DNA of 64,000 nucleotides, taken from positions 1 to 64,000 of the forward strand of contig NZ_QWGR01000019.1 of NCBI RefSeq assembly GCF_003576475.1. Reading direction: 5' to 3'. Below are positions 1 to 8,333 of this stretch, one piece after another. Source of the DNA: Maribellus luteus (GTDB lineage: Bacteria; Bacteroidota; Bacteroidia; Bacteroidales; Prolixibacteraceae). The translations under genes were made by a program, and so were the position numbers. Each line of letters opens with the position of its first letter. The first letter of the stretch is position 1. The notes beneath the pieces were generated by a model. That model was not told where the DNA came from and did no database searches. It was given only the letters and a program-made list of their open reading frames with translations.

Positions 1-46
1 ATAAAAATGCTGCCGAATAAAATGGCATTACAAATGCAAAACAACT

Positions 47-71
47 TACCCCTCGTTGCAAACGAGGGGTA
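47..71. terminator. Palindrome after the sulfatase gene, terminator-like or REP-like
   Basis: A perfect 11-bp stem (TACCCCTCGTT with AACGAGGGGTA) closes a 3-base GCA loop. It lies 29 bases past the stop of the minus-strand sulfatase, so it is placed to end or protect the locus transcript. No clean T-run follows on the minus strand, so it may be a REP-like palindrome. A related palindrome (CCCCGTGG...CCACGAGG) lies at 29038-29057. Confidence 0.5.
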
Positions 72-99
72 GAGGCGAACGGTTCCCTAAGTCAAGCGA

Positions 100-1632
100 T
101 TATTCCCTTACCTCGTCGGGATAGGGCACCCTCATCCCTGTGCTTTTAAACGCAGGCATGGGCGCCTTCCATTCGCGCAAACGATCGGAAATTAACGCGG
201 CCAACTCTTTTACTTTTGCCGGATGCTGCAACGAAAGGTCGTTTAACTCGCCAATATCGGTATCAAGGTTGTAGAGCTCTCTTTTCCCGTTTCGCATGTT
301 GTACACAAGCTTCCATTTTCCTTGCCGCACTGCACTGAAATAATTGATTCCGGGTCCGTCATTCCGGGTCCATTTATTCGGAGAATGCCACACCAAAACA
401 CGTGTTGTATCCGAATATTCCGGGTTTTCGAGGATCGGCACAAAGCTTTTTCCATCCACCGGCTGTACTATTTTGTAGTCTTTCACTTCGGCCATTTGCA
501 GAATGGTAGGGAAAAAATCTTCGACAATTACATACTGACTGGCAACGGTTTTTGGCTGCACCACACCCGGCCATTTTACAATCATGGGTTCGCGAATCCC
601 CCCTTCATACACCGATCCCTTTCCGGCTTTCAGTGGCAGGTTGTGGGTAAACGGCTCGCCGCCGCGTGGAGGAGTCAGGCTCAGTCCACCGTTATCGCTC
701 ATAAAAATGATAATGGTATTCCCGTCAACATCCATTTTCTCGAGGTAGTCCATAATATCGCCCAAACTCTTATCCATTCCCTCGATCAGCGAAGCATACC
801 GGGCTTCTATCGGGTCGAGGCCGGCGTCGTAATATTTCTGTACAAACCTTTTGTCGGCCATAATGGGTGTGTGCACCGCATACTGGCACATGTTCAGGAA
901 AAAAGGCTGTTTGTTCCGGATGGGTGCTTCCATGGCACGGATGGCTTCCAGCGTCAATGCTTCGGTTAAAAAAGTGTCGGTGCCAAAATATTCTTCCAGA
1001 TCGGGAACGGCCTGTGGTTGGGCTTTCCCCGGAATATTTCCGTAGTTATCTTCACCGAGGTAACTCTGAGGATGACCGCCGGCATGACCGGAAATGTTCA
1101 CCATAAAACCCATGTGGTGCGGGCTGGCACCGGGTGTTCCTTGCGAGGCCCAATGTGCTTTCCCTACGTGGATGGTAAAATACCCCGCCTCCTTTAACAG
1201 TTCAGGGAATGGGGTTGCATGGATGGTTTTTTCGATGCCCGGAACAGGACTCAATCCATTGAAATTCCACGAAGCGCCTGTCATTTGTTCATCGGAATTG
1301 TCCGTGTTGCGGTCTTTTAGCGGCGAGGTCCAGTTGGTAATGCCCTCGTGTGCCGCATTCATTCCACTCATCAAGCTTGTCCGGGTAGGTGTGCAAACCG
1401 GGCAGGCATAGGCGTTCGTAAATTTCATCCCTTCGGATGCCAGACGCGACATCGACGGGGTACGGTACCTTTTATTTAAGGGAGTAACCTGGTCCCAGAA
1501 AGGTTCCGACGTATCCTGCCACCCCATGTCGTCGACAAGAAACACAATGATGTTGGGTCTTTCCGAAGCCCGCGTCATCAACGAAAAAAATACAATGATT
1601 GCCGCAAGGCCAAGTCTGATTTGTTTGTACAT
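100..1632 (-). CDS. Secreted sulfatase (type I, formylglycine-dependent)
   Basis: Hydrolyses sulfate esters, probably on a sulfated glycan in the periplasm or at the cell surface. The 510-residue product starts with a hydrophobic signal peptide (about residues 1-23). It has the metal-binding DD pair at residues 34-35 and the sulfatase signature C80-T-P-T-R84, whose Cys is the residue converted to formylglycine. Conversion needs an anaerobic sulfatase-maturating enzyme encoded elsewhere; none is in this window. It is the last gene of the minus-strand PUL, 24 bases after a GH29 gene, so desulfation probably works together with defucosylation. The exact sulfate position cannot be read from sequence. 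Confidence 0.95.
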   Translation of the reverse strand: MYKQIRLGLAAIIVFFSLMTRASERPNIIVFLVDDMGWQDTSEPFWDQVTPLNKRYRTPSMSRLASEGMKFTNAYACPVCTPTRTSLMSGMNAAHEGITNWTSPLKDRNTDNSDEQMTGASWNFNGLSPVPGIEKTIHATPFPELLKEAGYFTIHVGKAHWASQGTPGASPHHMGFMVNISGHAGGHPQSYLGEDNYGNIPGKAQPQAVPDLEEYFGTDTFLTEALTLEAIRAMEAPIRNKQPFFLNMCQYAVHTPIMADKRFVQKYYDAGLDPIEARYASLIEGMDKSLGDIMDYLEKMDVDGNTIIIFMSDNGGLSLTPPRGGEPFTHNLPLKAGKGSVYEGGIREPMIVKWPGVVQPKTVASQYVIVEDFFPTILQMAEVKDYKIVQPVDGKSFVPILENPEYSDTTRVLVWHSPNKWTRNDGPGINYFSAVRQGKWKLVYNMRNGKRELYNLDTDIGELNDLSLQHPAKVKELAALISDRLREWKAPMPAFKSTGMRVPYPDEVRE

Positions 1633-1656
1633 AGCTGCTAATCTGTTTTGTAAAAA

Positions 1657-3054
1657 TTAATCAATTAAAAAGGCTGAAAAATTACGGATCAATGGTTTGT
1701 CCACACTTTTCTCCACCGTAAGACGCAGGGCCGAGCAACTCACCGTATCAAAAGACTGAATTCGTTTGTGCCCCACCGATTCTCCCTCACACAGTTTTTT
1801 CCAGACACCGTTTATCCGGGCATCTACTGTATAGGTACGAATCCGTTCCCCGTGTTCAATATCTTCCTGAATGACGATGTGATTCAGTTTTTTCCCGGCA
1901 GGAATTTCAAGGGTTATCGTTTCTCCCGTTCCCTTGGTTTGAGCCACAGGAGCATCAAACCTGTTTTTAATTTCGTCGCCCAGCTCTTTGAGTCGTTTTA
2001 CATCCGGCTCAGGCATTAGTCCGTCCGGATCGGGTGTAAGTCCCAAAATCAGCGTACTGTTGTGCCCCACCGAATTGTAATACATGTTCACCAGGTTTTC
2101 GAGCGGGAAAATATGTTCTTCGTCACCGGGTTCCCAGAACCATTCGTGGCGTCCGTTGTACCCCCGCAGCGGCGCATCACTCATGGCGGGCATGTAATAC
2201 GCCCCATCCGGATCACCTTCTTTCAACAACTGAAAATTGTTTTTAAAAACAACTTCCTGGTTGGTTGAATGAGAATACACAAAGGGATAAGTGCCCCAAC
2301 ACGGATACGGAACAGTGCCACTTTCACTTCCTCCCCAACGGATATCGGCGCGTTGCGTGTTGTGGTAGAAAATGCCGTTCGGCTGGTGCTTCTCGAAAAT
2401 TCCTAACACATCGGGTCCACCTTTTTCCGGGCCATGTGCACCACCGTCGAACCAAACAATGGCTAAATCTCCGTAACGCGACATCAGTTCTTCGGTCATC
2501 CCCTCGCACATGCGGTTGTAATATTTTTGCCGGTTTTCGGCAAAAGGTCCTTCGCCGCTCACTTTAAAATCGTGAATCCCCAAAAAAGAATTCCAGCGGA
2601 TACCTATGTAAATTCCCGGTAAAACGTCGTATTTTCTGCACGATTCAACAAAATCCTTTACTATGTCACCCTTTCCATCTCTCCATTTTACAGCTTTCAG
2701 GCAATACGGATTTACATCGCTTTGGTACAAGGCAAAACCGGTTTCGTGAGTCGCAGTAAGAATGGCAATTTTACATCCGGCATCCTTTGCTGCTTTTATC
2801 CACTGGTCGGTATCCAGTTTTTTCGGATTGAAAATATTGTAATCCGGCACCGGTGTTATCCGGTTTTCGCGCTGGTTGTATTTCTTCCCGTCAAAAACAT
2901 GCAGATCGTAATGGAAAACGGCAACAAGTTCAGCATTCTGCCAGTTGAGTTGTGCCTGGGTGGGCACAGGGATTTCCCTGGTTTCCTGGGCTTTCAAAAA
3001 GCCAGTACTTAATAAGGTAATACAAACAATTTTCAGAAATCTTGATATCATCAT
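1657..3054 (-). CDS. Alpha-L-fucosidase, GH29, copy 1
   Basis: Predicted exo-acting alpha-L-fucosidase of family GH29, secreted (hydrophobic N-terminus, likely cleavage after LKAQ). The (beta/alpha)8-type N-terminal half carries the ATHETGF segment and the WFDGG segment, whose Asp matches the GH29 nucleophile. The last 100 or so residues form a beta-rich domain, probably carbohydrate-binding-like. It is a clear paralogue of the protein at 5076-6506: both share the LHVFDG, NRMxExxxEE, WFDGGAHGPE and PAMSDAPLRG segments. Its ATG overlaps the stop of the upstream GH43-like gene by 4 bases, which indicates translational coupling. Confidence 0.92.
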   Translation of the reverse strand: MMISRFLKIVCITLLSTGFLKAQETREIPVPTQAQLNWQNAELVAVFHYDLHVFDGKKYNQRENRITPVPDYNIFNPKKLDTDQWIKAAKDAGCKIAILTATHETGFALYQSDVNPYCLKAVKWRDGKGDIVKDFVESCRKYDVLPGIYIGIRWNSFLGIHDFKVSGEGPFAENRQKYYNRMCEGMTEELMSRYGDLAIVWFDGGAHGPEKGGPDVLGIFEKHQPNGIFYHNTQRADIRWGGSESGTVPYPCWGTYPFVYSHSTNQEVVFKNNFQLLKEGDPDGAYYMPAMSDAPLRGYNGRHEWFWEPGDEEHIFPLENLVNMYYNSVGHNSTLILGLTPDPDGLMPEPDVKRLKELGDEIKNRFDAPVAQTKGTGETITLEIPAGKKLNHIVIQEDIEHGERIRTYTVDARINGVWKKLCEGESVGHKRIQSFDTVSCSALRLTVEKSVDKPLIRNFSAFLID

Positions 3055-4136
3055 TTTTTCGTTTTAAATTTTAATACATAACTAATCGTACAATCGCCGC
3101 CATAAATATTGGTTCCCGAAGGCATATAAAGATATTGCGGCAAGCCATTCTTAAACAGCAGTTGCGGGCGTTCGAACTTGGCATAAGGGCGGTTCTTTGG
3201 GCCATAGTGAACGGCTACTTTATCCATATCGACATCAGCGTATGCATTTATGCGGTTAAATCCCTTTTCGTAGTTATCGAAATGAATGCCATCTTCCGAA
3301 GTCCAGAGGATCCCTCCGCCTTCCTCCATAATTCCGTGATTGTCGGTAGTAAGCAAGGCAAATTTTCCGTTGTACATAAAAGCGTATCCATCTTCAATGT
3401 TCCGGTCGTTAACGGTTACCGGGAAAGGCATTTGCACATACGGCCCTTCCAGGTTTTCTGCAACAGCCAGTCCCATTTTTGCTTTTTCTGATTTGAAGTA
3501 CAGAAAATACCCCCCATCCGGATGTTGTAAAAAGGCCGGATTATTGACACCGTTACTTGCCTGGTAATTCCAATAATCAGGATTGTCGGGAGGTGTAAGA
3601 ATTTTTCCGTTTTCGCCAGTCCTTTCCCATGGCCCGTACAAGCTTTTTGAGGTAGCCAGGCAAATAAACTGATTGGACGGATGTTTTTCAATGCCGGTAT
3701 TCATAATAAAAAAAAGCGCATACAAACTATCTACTTTATGAATGGCCGGATTATGAGCGGCATAATAAGGTTCACTCTTTACTTTGTGAATAGCAGGATT
3801 ACAAGGAGCTTGTCCCTCCATATCACCTTTCACCGCCACATCGGAAAACACGAAGGGACCTTCGGGAGAATCGCCTACATAATGTGCTATTTCGCTGTGG
3901 GTACGCCATCCCGGATCAACTTTTAATTCGCCGGGCCAGCGAGCCACAAACAGGTGTACTTTCCCGTCGTCGTCGTAAATGGGTGATGTTCCCCAAATGG
4001 TATAGCCCGAATCCTGCACTGCAATTCCCTTAAATTCCCATTGGTCGGCAAATGCATTTTGGGATTGAACGTTCATTGTGAAACAAAGGGCAAACAGAAT
4101 CGAAAGTATCAGTACGCGTATCATATTAAAGTTCAT
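3051..4136 (-). CDS. Secreted GH43-like five-bladed propeller glycosidase
   Basis: A 361-residue protein with a signal peptide (cleavage near NVQSQ). Repeated short blades of the form 'WGTSPIYDDDGKVHLFVARW', 'HNPAIHKVDSLYALFF' and 'VNNPAFLQHPDGGYFLYFKS' fit the GH43/62/32/68/117/130 propeller superfamily. I cannot assign a subfamily or substrate. The segment 'NPAIHKV' occurs twice, about 17 residues apart. The gene lies between the endonuclease-fold gene and GH29 copy 1 and overlaps the latter by 4 bases, so it belongs to the same transcript. A debranching role on a fucose-containing glycan is inference. Confidence 0.8.
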   Translation of the reverse strand: MNFNMIRVLILSILFALCFTMNVQSQNAFADQWEFKGIAVQDSGYTIWGTSPIYDDDGKVHLFVARWPGELKVDPGWRTHSEIAHYVGDSPEGPFVFSDVAVKGDMEGQAPCNPAIHKVKSEPYYAAHNPAIHKVDSLYALFFIMNTGIEKHPSNQFICLATSKSLYGPWERTGENGKILTPPDNPDYWNYQASNGVNNPAFLQHPDGGYFLYFKSEKAKMGLAVAENLEGPYVQMPFPVTVNDRNIEDGYAFMYNGKFALLTTDNHGIMEEGGGILWTSEDGIHFDNYEKGFNRINAYADVDMDKVAVHYGPKNRPYAKFERPQLLFKNGLPQYLYMPSGTNIYGGDCTISYVLKFKTKK

Positions 4137-4156
4137 TTATCCTACTATTTTGTAAT

Positions 4157-5065
4157 TTATTTGTCGAACCTGAATTCAGCAATTACCGGATAATGATCGG
4201 ATAAATACCAATTATCCTCGCCATTACAAACCTTTGCATTTGTACAATTTGCGTCAAGTTCGGCAGAAACCAGGATATAATCGATTCGTTCCAACCGAGC
4301 CCGCAGTTGTTCATGGCTTTCATTATTAACCGGCGCCAATGCCATAGCCGGAAAGCTTCCTCGTTCTTCTATTCCATTCGAAAAATTACGTGTAACATCG
4401 TACAATGGAGCTGAAAGAAAACCTGAAATGACCGAATAATCGAGATTGCCGTTATCAATATTTCCATCCAGCCCCTTACCTTCGTTACTGTTACGCAGAC
4501 GTGTCAGAAGATCACCATCAGGTAGATACAAATCGGCATCGAACGGCGAATGTGCATTAAAATCGCCTAGTACAATGTATTTCGTATTTTCAGCTTTAAT
4601 TTGCTCCAGTTTGACGAGCAGGATTTTCATCTCTTCGCGTCTGCGGCTTATGCTTCCGGGATGAAGATGAACGACCAGAAAATCGATACCGCTGGTTTTG
4701 CAATGCAAGGCTCCGTGATGCATTCCTTCAATCATTTTTTCTTTTACCTCGATTGGATACCTGGAAGTTAAACCGACCGAATAACCACTCTCCTTCAATA
4801 GTACAGAGTAATTGTGTCCCCAACTTTTGGCATCTGCCTGCAGCTTTTCCGGAGTATACATACACAATTCCTCAAGCGCAAACACATCTGGCTGCTGGGT
4901 ATTCACCCAATGCTGAAGTTTTGCCCGTCGCGTTGCGTCTTTTCCCCAATCGAAACCGTTCCAGATATTGTAGGTCATCACTTTCACATTCTTTTCATTA
5001 TTCTGAGAAAATGAGAAAAGAGGAAACACAAGAATTATCAGTAGGATAGCGAATTGTTTTAGCAT
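4157..5065 (-). CDS. Secreted endonuclease/exonuclease/phosphatase-fold hydrolase
   Basis: 302 residues with a signal peptide (cleavage near FSFSQ). EEP-fold landmarks are visible: the metal-binding Glu in ALEEL, GDFNAHSPFD (the GDFN motif), and the C-terminal SDHYPV with the catalytic-type His. The family covers DNases, sphingomyelinases and inositol-phosphate phosphatases, so the substrate is open. It lies inside the PUL, 10 bases from GH29 copy 2 and 20 bases from the GH43-like gene, so it is almost surely co-expressed with them. Its job there is unknown; removal of phosphate esters from the glycan is one possibility. Confidence 0.85.
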   Translation of the reverse strand: MLKQFAILLIILVFPLFSFSQNNEKNVKVMTYNIWNGFDWGKDATRRAKLQHWVNTQQPDVFALEELCMYTPEKLQADAKSWGHNYSVLLKESGYSVGLTSRYPIEVKEKMIEGMHHGALHCKTSGIDFLVVHLHPGSISRRREEMKILLVKLEQIKAENTKYIVLGDFNAHSPFDADLYLPDGDLLTRLRNSNEGKGLDGNIDNGNLDYSVISGFLSAPLYDVTRNFSNGIEERGSFPAMALAPVNNESHEQLRARLERIDYILVSAELDANCTNAKVCNGEDNWYLSDHYPVIAEFRFDK

Positions 5066-5075
5066 TGTTTATAAT

Positions 5076-6506
5076 TTATTCTTCAATATAATAAGCTGAA
5101 AACTCAAGAAGCTGGGTTTCACCAATGGATTCAGGAACTTTTATCCGGAGTGCTGAAACTTCCATATCATCAAATCGGTGAATAAATTTATGCCCGATGC
5201 AGGATCCCTCGAAAAGGATTTGCCAGCCCTGTTTTGTTTTTCCTTCCAGAATAAATTTTCGTACCCGCTCGCCTTTCGCGATATCCTCCATTACGACCAC
5301 TTGGTTTACGCTTTGTCTTTCCGGTAGTTTCAGCATCAATTTTTTCCCCGTACCGGAAATGGTTGCAATGGGATTTGAGAAACGGCGTTGAATTTCATCG
5401 CCAAATTCTTTCATTCGTTTCACATCGGGATCTGGCATTAATCCGTCGGCGTTTGGTGTTACTCCAAGAATGAGTGTGGTATTGTGGCCTACGGAATTGT
5501 AGTACATGTTCACCAGTTTATCGAGCGGGTAAATAATCTGCTCGCGATTGGGTTCCCAAAACCAGTCGTGTCCACCGTTTCCGCGCAGCGGGGCATCACT
5601 CATGGCAGGGATGTAGTATTTTCCGTCGGGATCGCCGGTTTTCAACAATTGAAAATTATTGGCTCCTATTTCCTTTTTCGCCGATTCGCCCGCGCCTGTT
5701 GAAGGATAAGGGAAAGTCCCCCAACACGGGTAAGGAACAGTGCCTGTTTCGCTTCCTCCCCAACGCATATCGGCACGTTGCAGGTTGTGATAGAACAGGC
5801 AGTCAGGCTGGTATTTCTCGAAAACCGAAAGTACATCGGGGCCGCCTTGTTCCGGGCCGTGAGCACCACCGTCGAACCAAACCATCGCCCAGTCGCCGTA
5901 GTTGGTAAAGATTTCTTCCACAATATTTTCGATCATCCGGTTGTAGTGTTTCTGGCGGTTTTCAGCAAACTCGTCTTCGCCCTGCACTTTAAAATCATGC
6001 ACACCGTAAAATGCATTCCATCGTGTACCGATGTACACGCCCGGCAACATATCGTGCCGTTCGCAGGCTTCTTTAAAATCGCGGAGAATATCGCCTTCCC
6101 CATTTTGCCATTTTAGTGCCTTCATACAATAAGGTGTGGCATCGCTCTGGTGAAAAAAGAACCCCGTTTCGTGGCTAACTGTAAAAATGGCGATTTTAAA
6201 ACCGGCATTTTTCAGCGACACAATCCATTGATCCATGTCGTATTTCGAGGGATTGAAGGTGTTGTAATCCTTTACCGGCGTGATACGTACATTTTTTTGC
6301 ACATAAAATTCGCCGTCGAAAACATGCAGGTCCCAACAAACCAAGGCAGCTAATTCGGTTTTTTGCCATTGTAACTGAGCCGGAGTTGGCAGCGGAACTG
6401 TTTCTTGTGCCAATAAAGCCTTACTACCTATCAGGACCAGAAATACTAAGCTGACAGTCTTTCTATAAAACACATCCTTCATAAAAACAAATATTGAAAC
6501 GAACAT
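5076..6506 (-). CDS. Alpha-L-fucosidase, GH29, copy 2
   Basis: 476 residues, paralogue of the 1657-3054 product with the same domain order: signal peptide, GH29 catalytic barrel with SHETGF and WFDGG (candidate nucleophile Asp), and a C-terminal beta-rich region. An internal ATG at 6482 (MKDVFYRK) gives a more typical signal peptide and may be the true start. It is the first enzyme gene after SusD but is separated from it by a strong hairpin terminator at 6634-6661. Two diverged copies in one locus suggest different linkages, for example alpha-1,3 versus alpha-1,4, or different neighbouring sulfation (inference). Confidence 0.92.
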   Translation of the reverse strand: MFVSIFVFMKDVFYRKTVSLVFLVLIGSKALLAQETVPLPTPAQLQWQKTELAALVCWDLHVFDGEFYVQKNVRITPVKDYNTFNPSKYDMDQWIVSLKNAGFKIAIFTVSHETGFFFHQSDATPYCMKALKWQNGEGDILRDFKEACERHDMLPGVYIGTRWNAFYGVHDFKVQGEDEFAENRQKHYNRMIENIVEEIFTNYGDWAMVWFDGGAHGPEQGGPDVLSVFEKYQPDCLFYHNLQRADMRWGGSETGTVPYPCWGTFPYPSTGAGESAKKEIGANNFQLLKTGDPDGKYYIPAMSDAPLRGNGGHDWFWEPNREQIIYPLDKLVNMYYNSVGHNTTLILGVTPNADGLMPDPDVKRMKEFGDEIQRRFSNPIATISGTGKKLMLKLPERQSVNQVVVMEDIAKGERVRKFILEGKTKQGWQILFEGSCIGHKFIHRFDDMEVSALRIKVPESIGETQLLEFSAYYIEE

Positions 6507-6633
6507 ACTTTCTTACGAATTTAACGAAATAGGCATAATTGCCCTTTGCCTTGCGAAAGTCGGGTGGTCTGTTATTGCCTGCCCGGGTTTTTATACGAAA
6601 ATGTACTAATCAGTTATGTTATTCGGAAAAAAG

Positions 6634-6661
6634 AATCAGGCCATTAAAAAATGGCCTGATT
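6634..6661 (-). terminator. Intrinsic terminator after susD
   Basis: A 12-bp perfect stem (AATCAGGCCATT with AATGGCCTGATT) with an AAAA loop is followed on the minus strand by C and six T. It lies 14 bases past the SusD stop and before the enzyme genes, so it could end most susCD transcripts and let only some read through into the fucosidase genes. Confidence 0.8.
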
Positions 6662-6674
6662 TTATTGTTTTATT

Positions 6675-8303
6675 TTACCAACCTGGATTATTCGGTAAAA
6701 GATTTTCGTTCAACTGCCATTGCACTATAGGCAATGGGAACAAGTAGTTCTTGTCGGTAAAGTTTCTTGTCGATGCTTCTTCCAGCCAAACAAAATCAAC
6801 TCCGTCGATTGTTTTCTTCTTCCCGGTGAACGCACTGTAAACTTTGGTTGTAGCCCCCAGCACATCCTGGTTCAGTTCTGCAACTGCAGTTCTCCAGCGA
6901 ATCAGATCGTCGTATCTGAAGCTTTCATTGGCAAGCTCAACTTGTCGTTCCCTTCTGATCTCGGTTAACATATCCAACGAATTACTCGTTACGAAAGCAG
7001 ATGTTAAATGCGGCATTCCAACACGGTCTCTCAACACATTGATTGACTTATTGAGTACCTGGTCCAGTTCTCCTCCGGTTGCCCCCAGTTCAAAGCTTGC
7101 TTCAGCATAATTAAGCAGAACCTCTGCGTATCTGATCACCATTACATCTCCATAACGTCTTTCTCCGCTCAAGTCGCCCACTGCATCCAAATAGGTATAT
7201 TTTCGCGGGCAATAACCTGTTGTTGAAAAAGTTCCGAGCGAATTTATTTCAAAGGTTGCTCCCGAATTATCTTTATCAATACCTGGTCTGTAAAATGTGC
7301 CGAACATACGCGGATCCCGGTTTTCGAATTCTGAATTCTTCGTAACGTAACCCGTGAATCCGGAAGAAGAATGCGTAATGGGGAGACCATTATTCATCAG
7401 AAATGCATCAGCAAGATGTTTTAACGGAGATGAATAGTTATCAGTAATCAAAGCTCTTACCCAGATGTTGTAAGAACCATGATCCCGACTGTATTGGTAA
7501 GCCAGTATCGTCTCATCGTTCGCCTCATTCTCTTCATAGAATAAGTCAGAAAAATTCTCGTACGAAGACAATTCAAACAAAGAATATTCCTGGCTTGTAA
7601 TCACCTTATCGGCAAAACTTTTTGCCTTTTGAAGCAGTGCTTCAGAACCCGTTTCTCCTGAGTACTTTTTCAGTGTACCGAAATACAATGCAACGCGGCT
7701 GGCAAAAGCATCGTTGGCACCTTTGGTAATCCTACCATAAGCCTCTCCCGCGATATCGCTTTTCTTCGGAAGGTAGTCAGAAGCTTCTTCCAGATCCTTC
7801 ATAATAAAATCAATTACGGCGTCTCTTGAATCTCTGGCCCCATAAAGCTCGTCGGAATCAAAGTCTAATGTATTTTCTGCAATTATGATATCACCAAAGC
7901 GTTTACAAAGTTCAAAGTGATAAAATGCACGAAAAAACAGCGCTTCTCCCTTGTATCTGTTTTTGACCGACTCTGACACCGTTGCATTTTCATAATTCTC
8001 AAGAAAGTCGTTGGCGATCCGAATGTAGGTGTACGAATTGTTATAAACTCCATCAGAGTTGGGAGCCGAGTTGTTACCTGCGCTCACCGCATTTTGACTT
8101 TCAGCATAGGTATCAATGGTTCTGACATCACCCGTAAGGCCCGGGTTAATACCACGGTACAAATAATTCAATCCCAACTGTAAATCAGTTTCAGTTTGCC
8201 AAAAGAATTCGGGAGAAAGTTCTGTCATAGGAGTTTTGTTCAAGAAATCGTCAGTACACGATACGCCTATGACTACAAGCAGTATATATATATATTTTCT
8301 CAT
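6675..8303 (-). CDS. susD: SusD/RagB-family glycan-binding lipoprotein
   Basis: 542 residues. Surface lipoprotein that forms the lid of the SusC transporter and captures oligosaccharide. The lipobox VIGVSC places the lipidated Cys at residue 16, followed by DDFLNKTP, typical of SusD N-termini. The C-terminal RagB/SusD segment with FRYDDLIRWR and the ending LPNNPGW are family hallmarks. It starts 30 bases after the SusC stop, the usual susC-susD order. The sequence does not show which glycan is bound; the neighbouring fucosidases and sulfatase point to a sulfated fucose-containing one. Confidence 0.96.
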   Translation of the reverse strand: MRKYIYILLVVIGVSCTDDFLNKTPMTELSPEFFWQTETDLQLGLNYLYRGINPGLTGDVRTIDTYAESQNAVSAGNNSAPNSDGVYNNSYTYIRIANDFLENYENATVSESVKNRYKGEALFFRAFYHFELCKRFGDIIIAENTLDFDSDELYGARDSRDAVIDFIMKDLEEASDYLPKKSDIAGEAYGRITKGANDAFASRVALYFGTLKKYSGETGSEALLQKAKSFADKVITSQEYSLFELSSYENFSDLFYEENEANDETILAYQYSRDHGSYNIWVRALITDNYSSPLKHLADAFLMNNGLPITHSSSGFTGYVTKNSEFENRDPRMFGTFYRPGIDKDNSGATFEINSLGTFSTTGYCPRKYTYLDAVGDLSGERRYGDVMVIRYAEVLLNYAEASFELGATGGELDQVLNKSINVLRDRVGMPHLTSAFVTSNSLDMLTEIRRERQVELANESFRYDDLIRWRTAVAELNQDVLGATTKVYSAFTGKKKTIDGVDFVWLEEASTRNFTDKNYLFPLPIVQWQLNENLLPNNPGW

Positions 8304-8333
8304 AGTTCGTTTTTTTTGTCTGTTATTCCATTA

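Noticed and set aside
322-969. Plus-strand 215-codon frame opposite the sulfatase gene
   Set aside because: Antisense to a clear sulfatase with signature motifs; no family features and codon use of a mirror frame.
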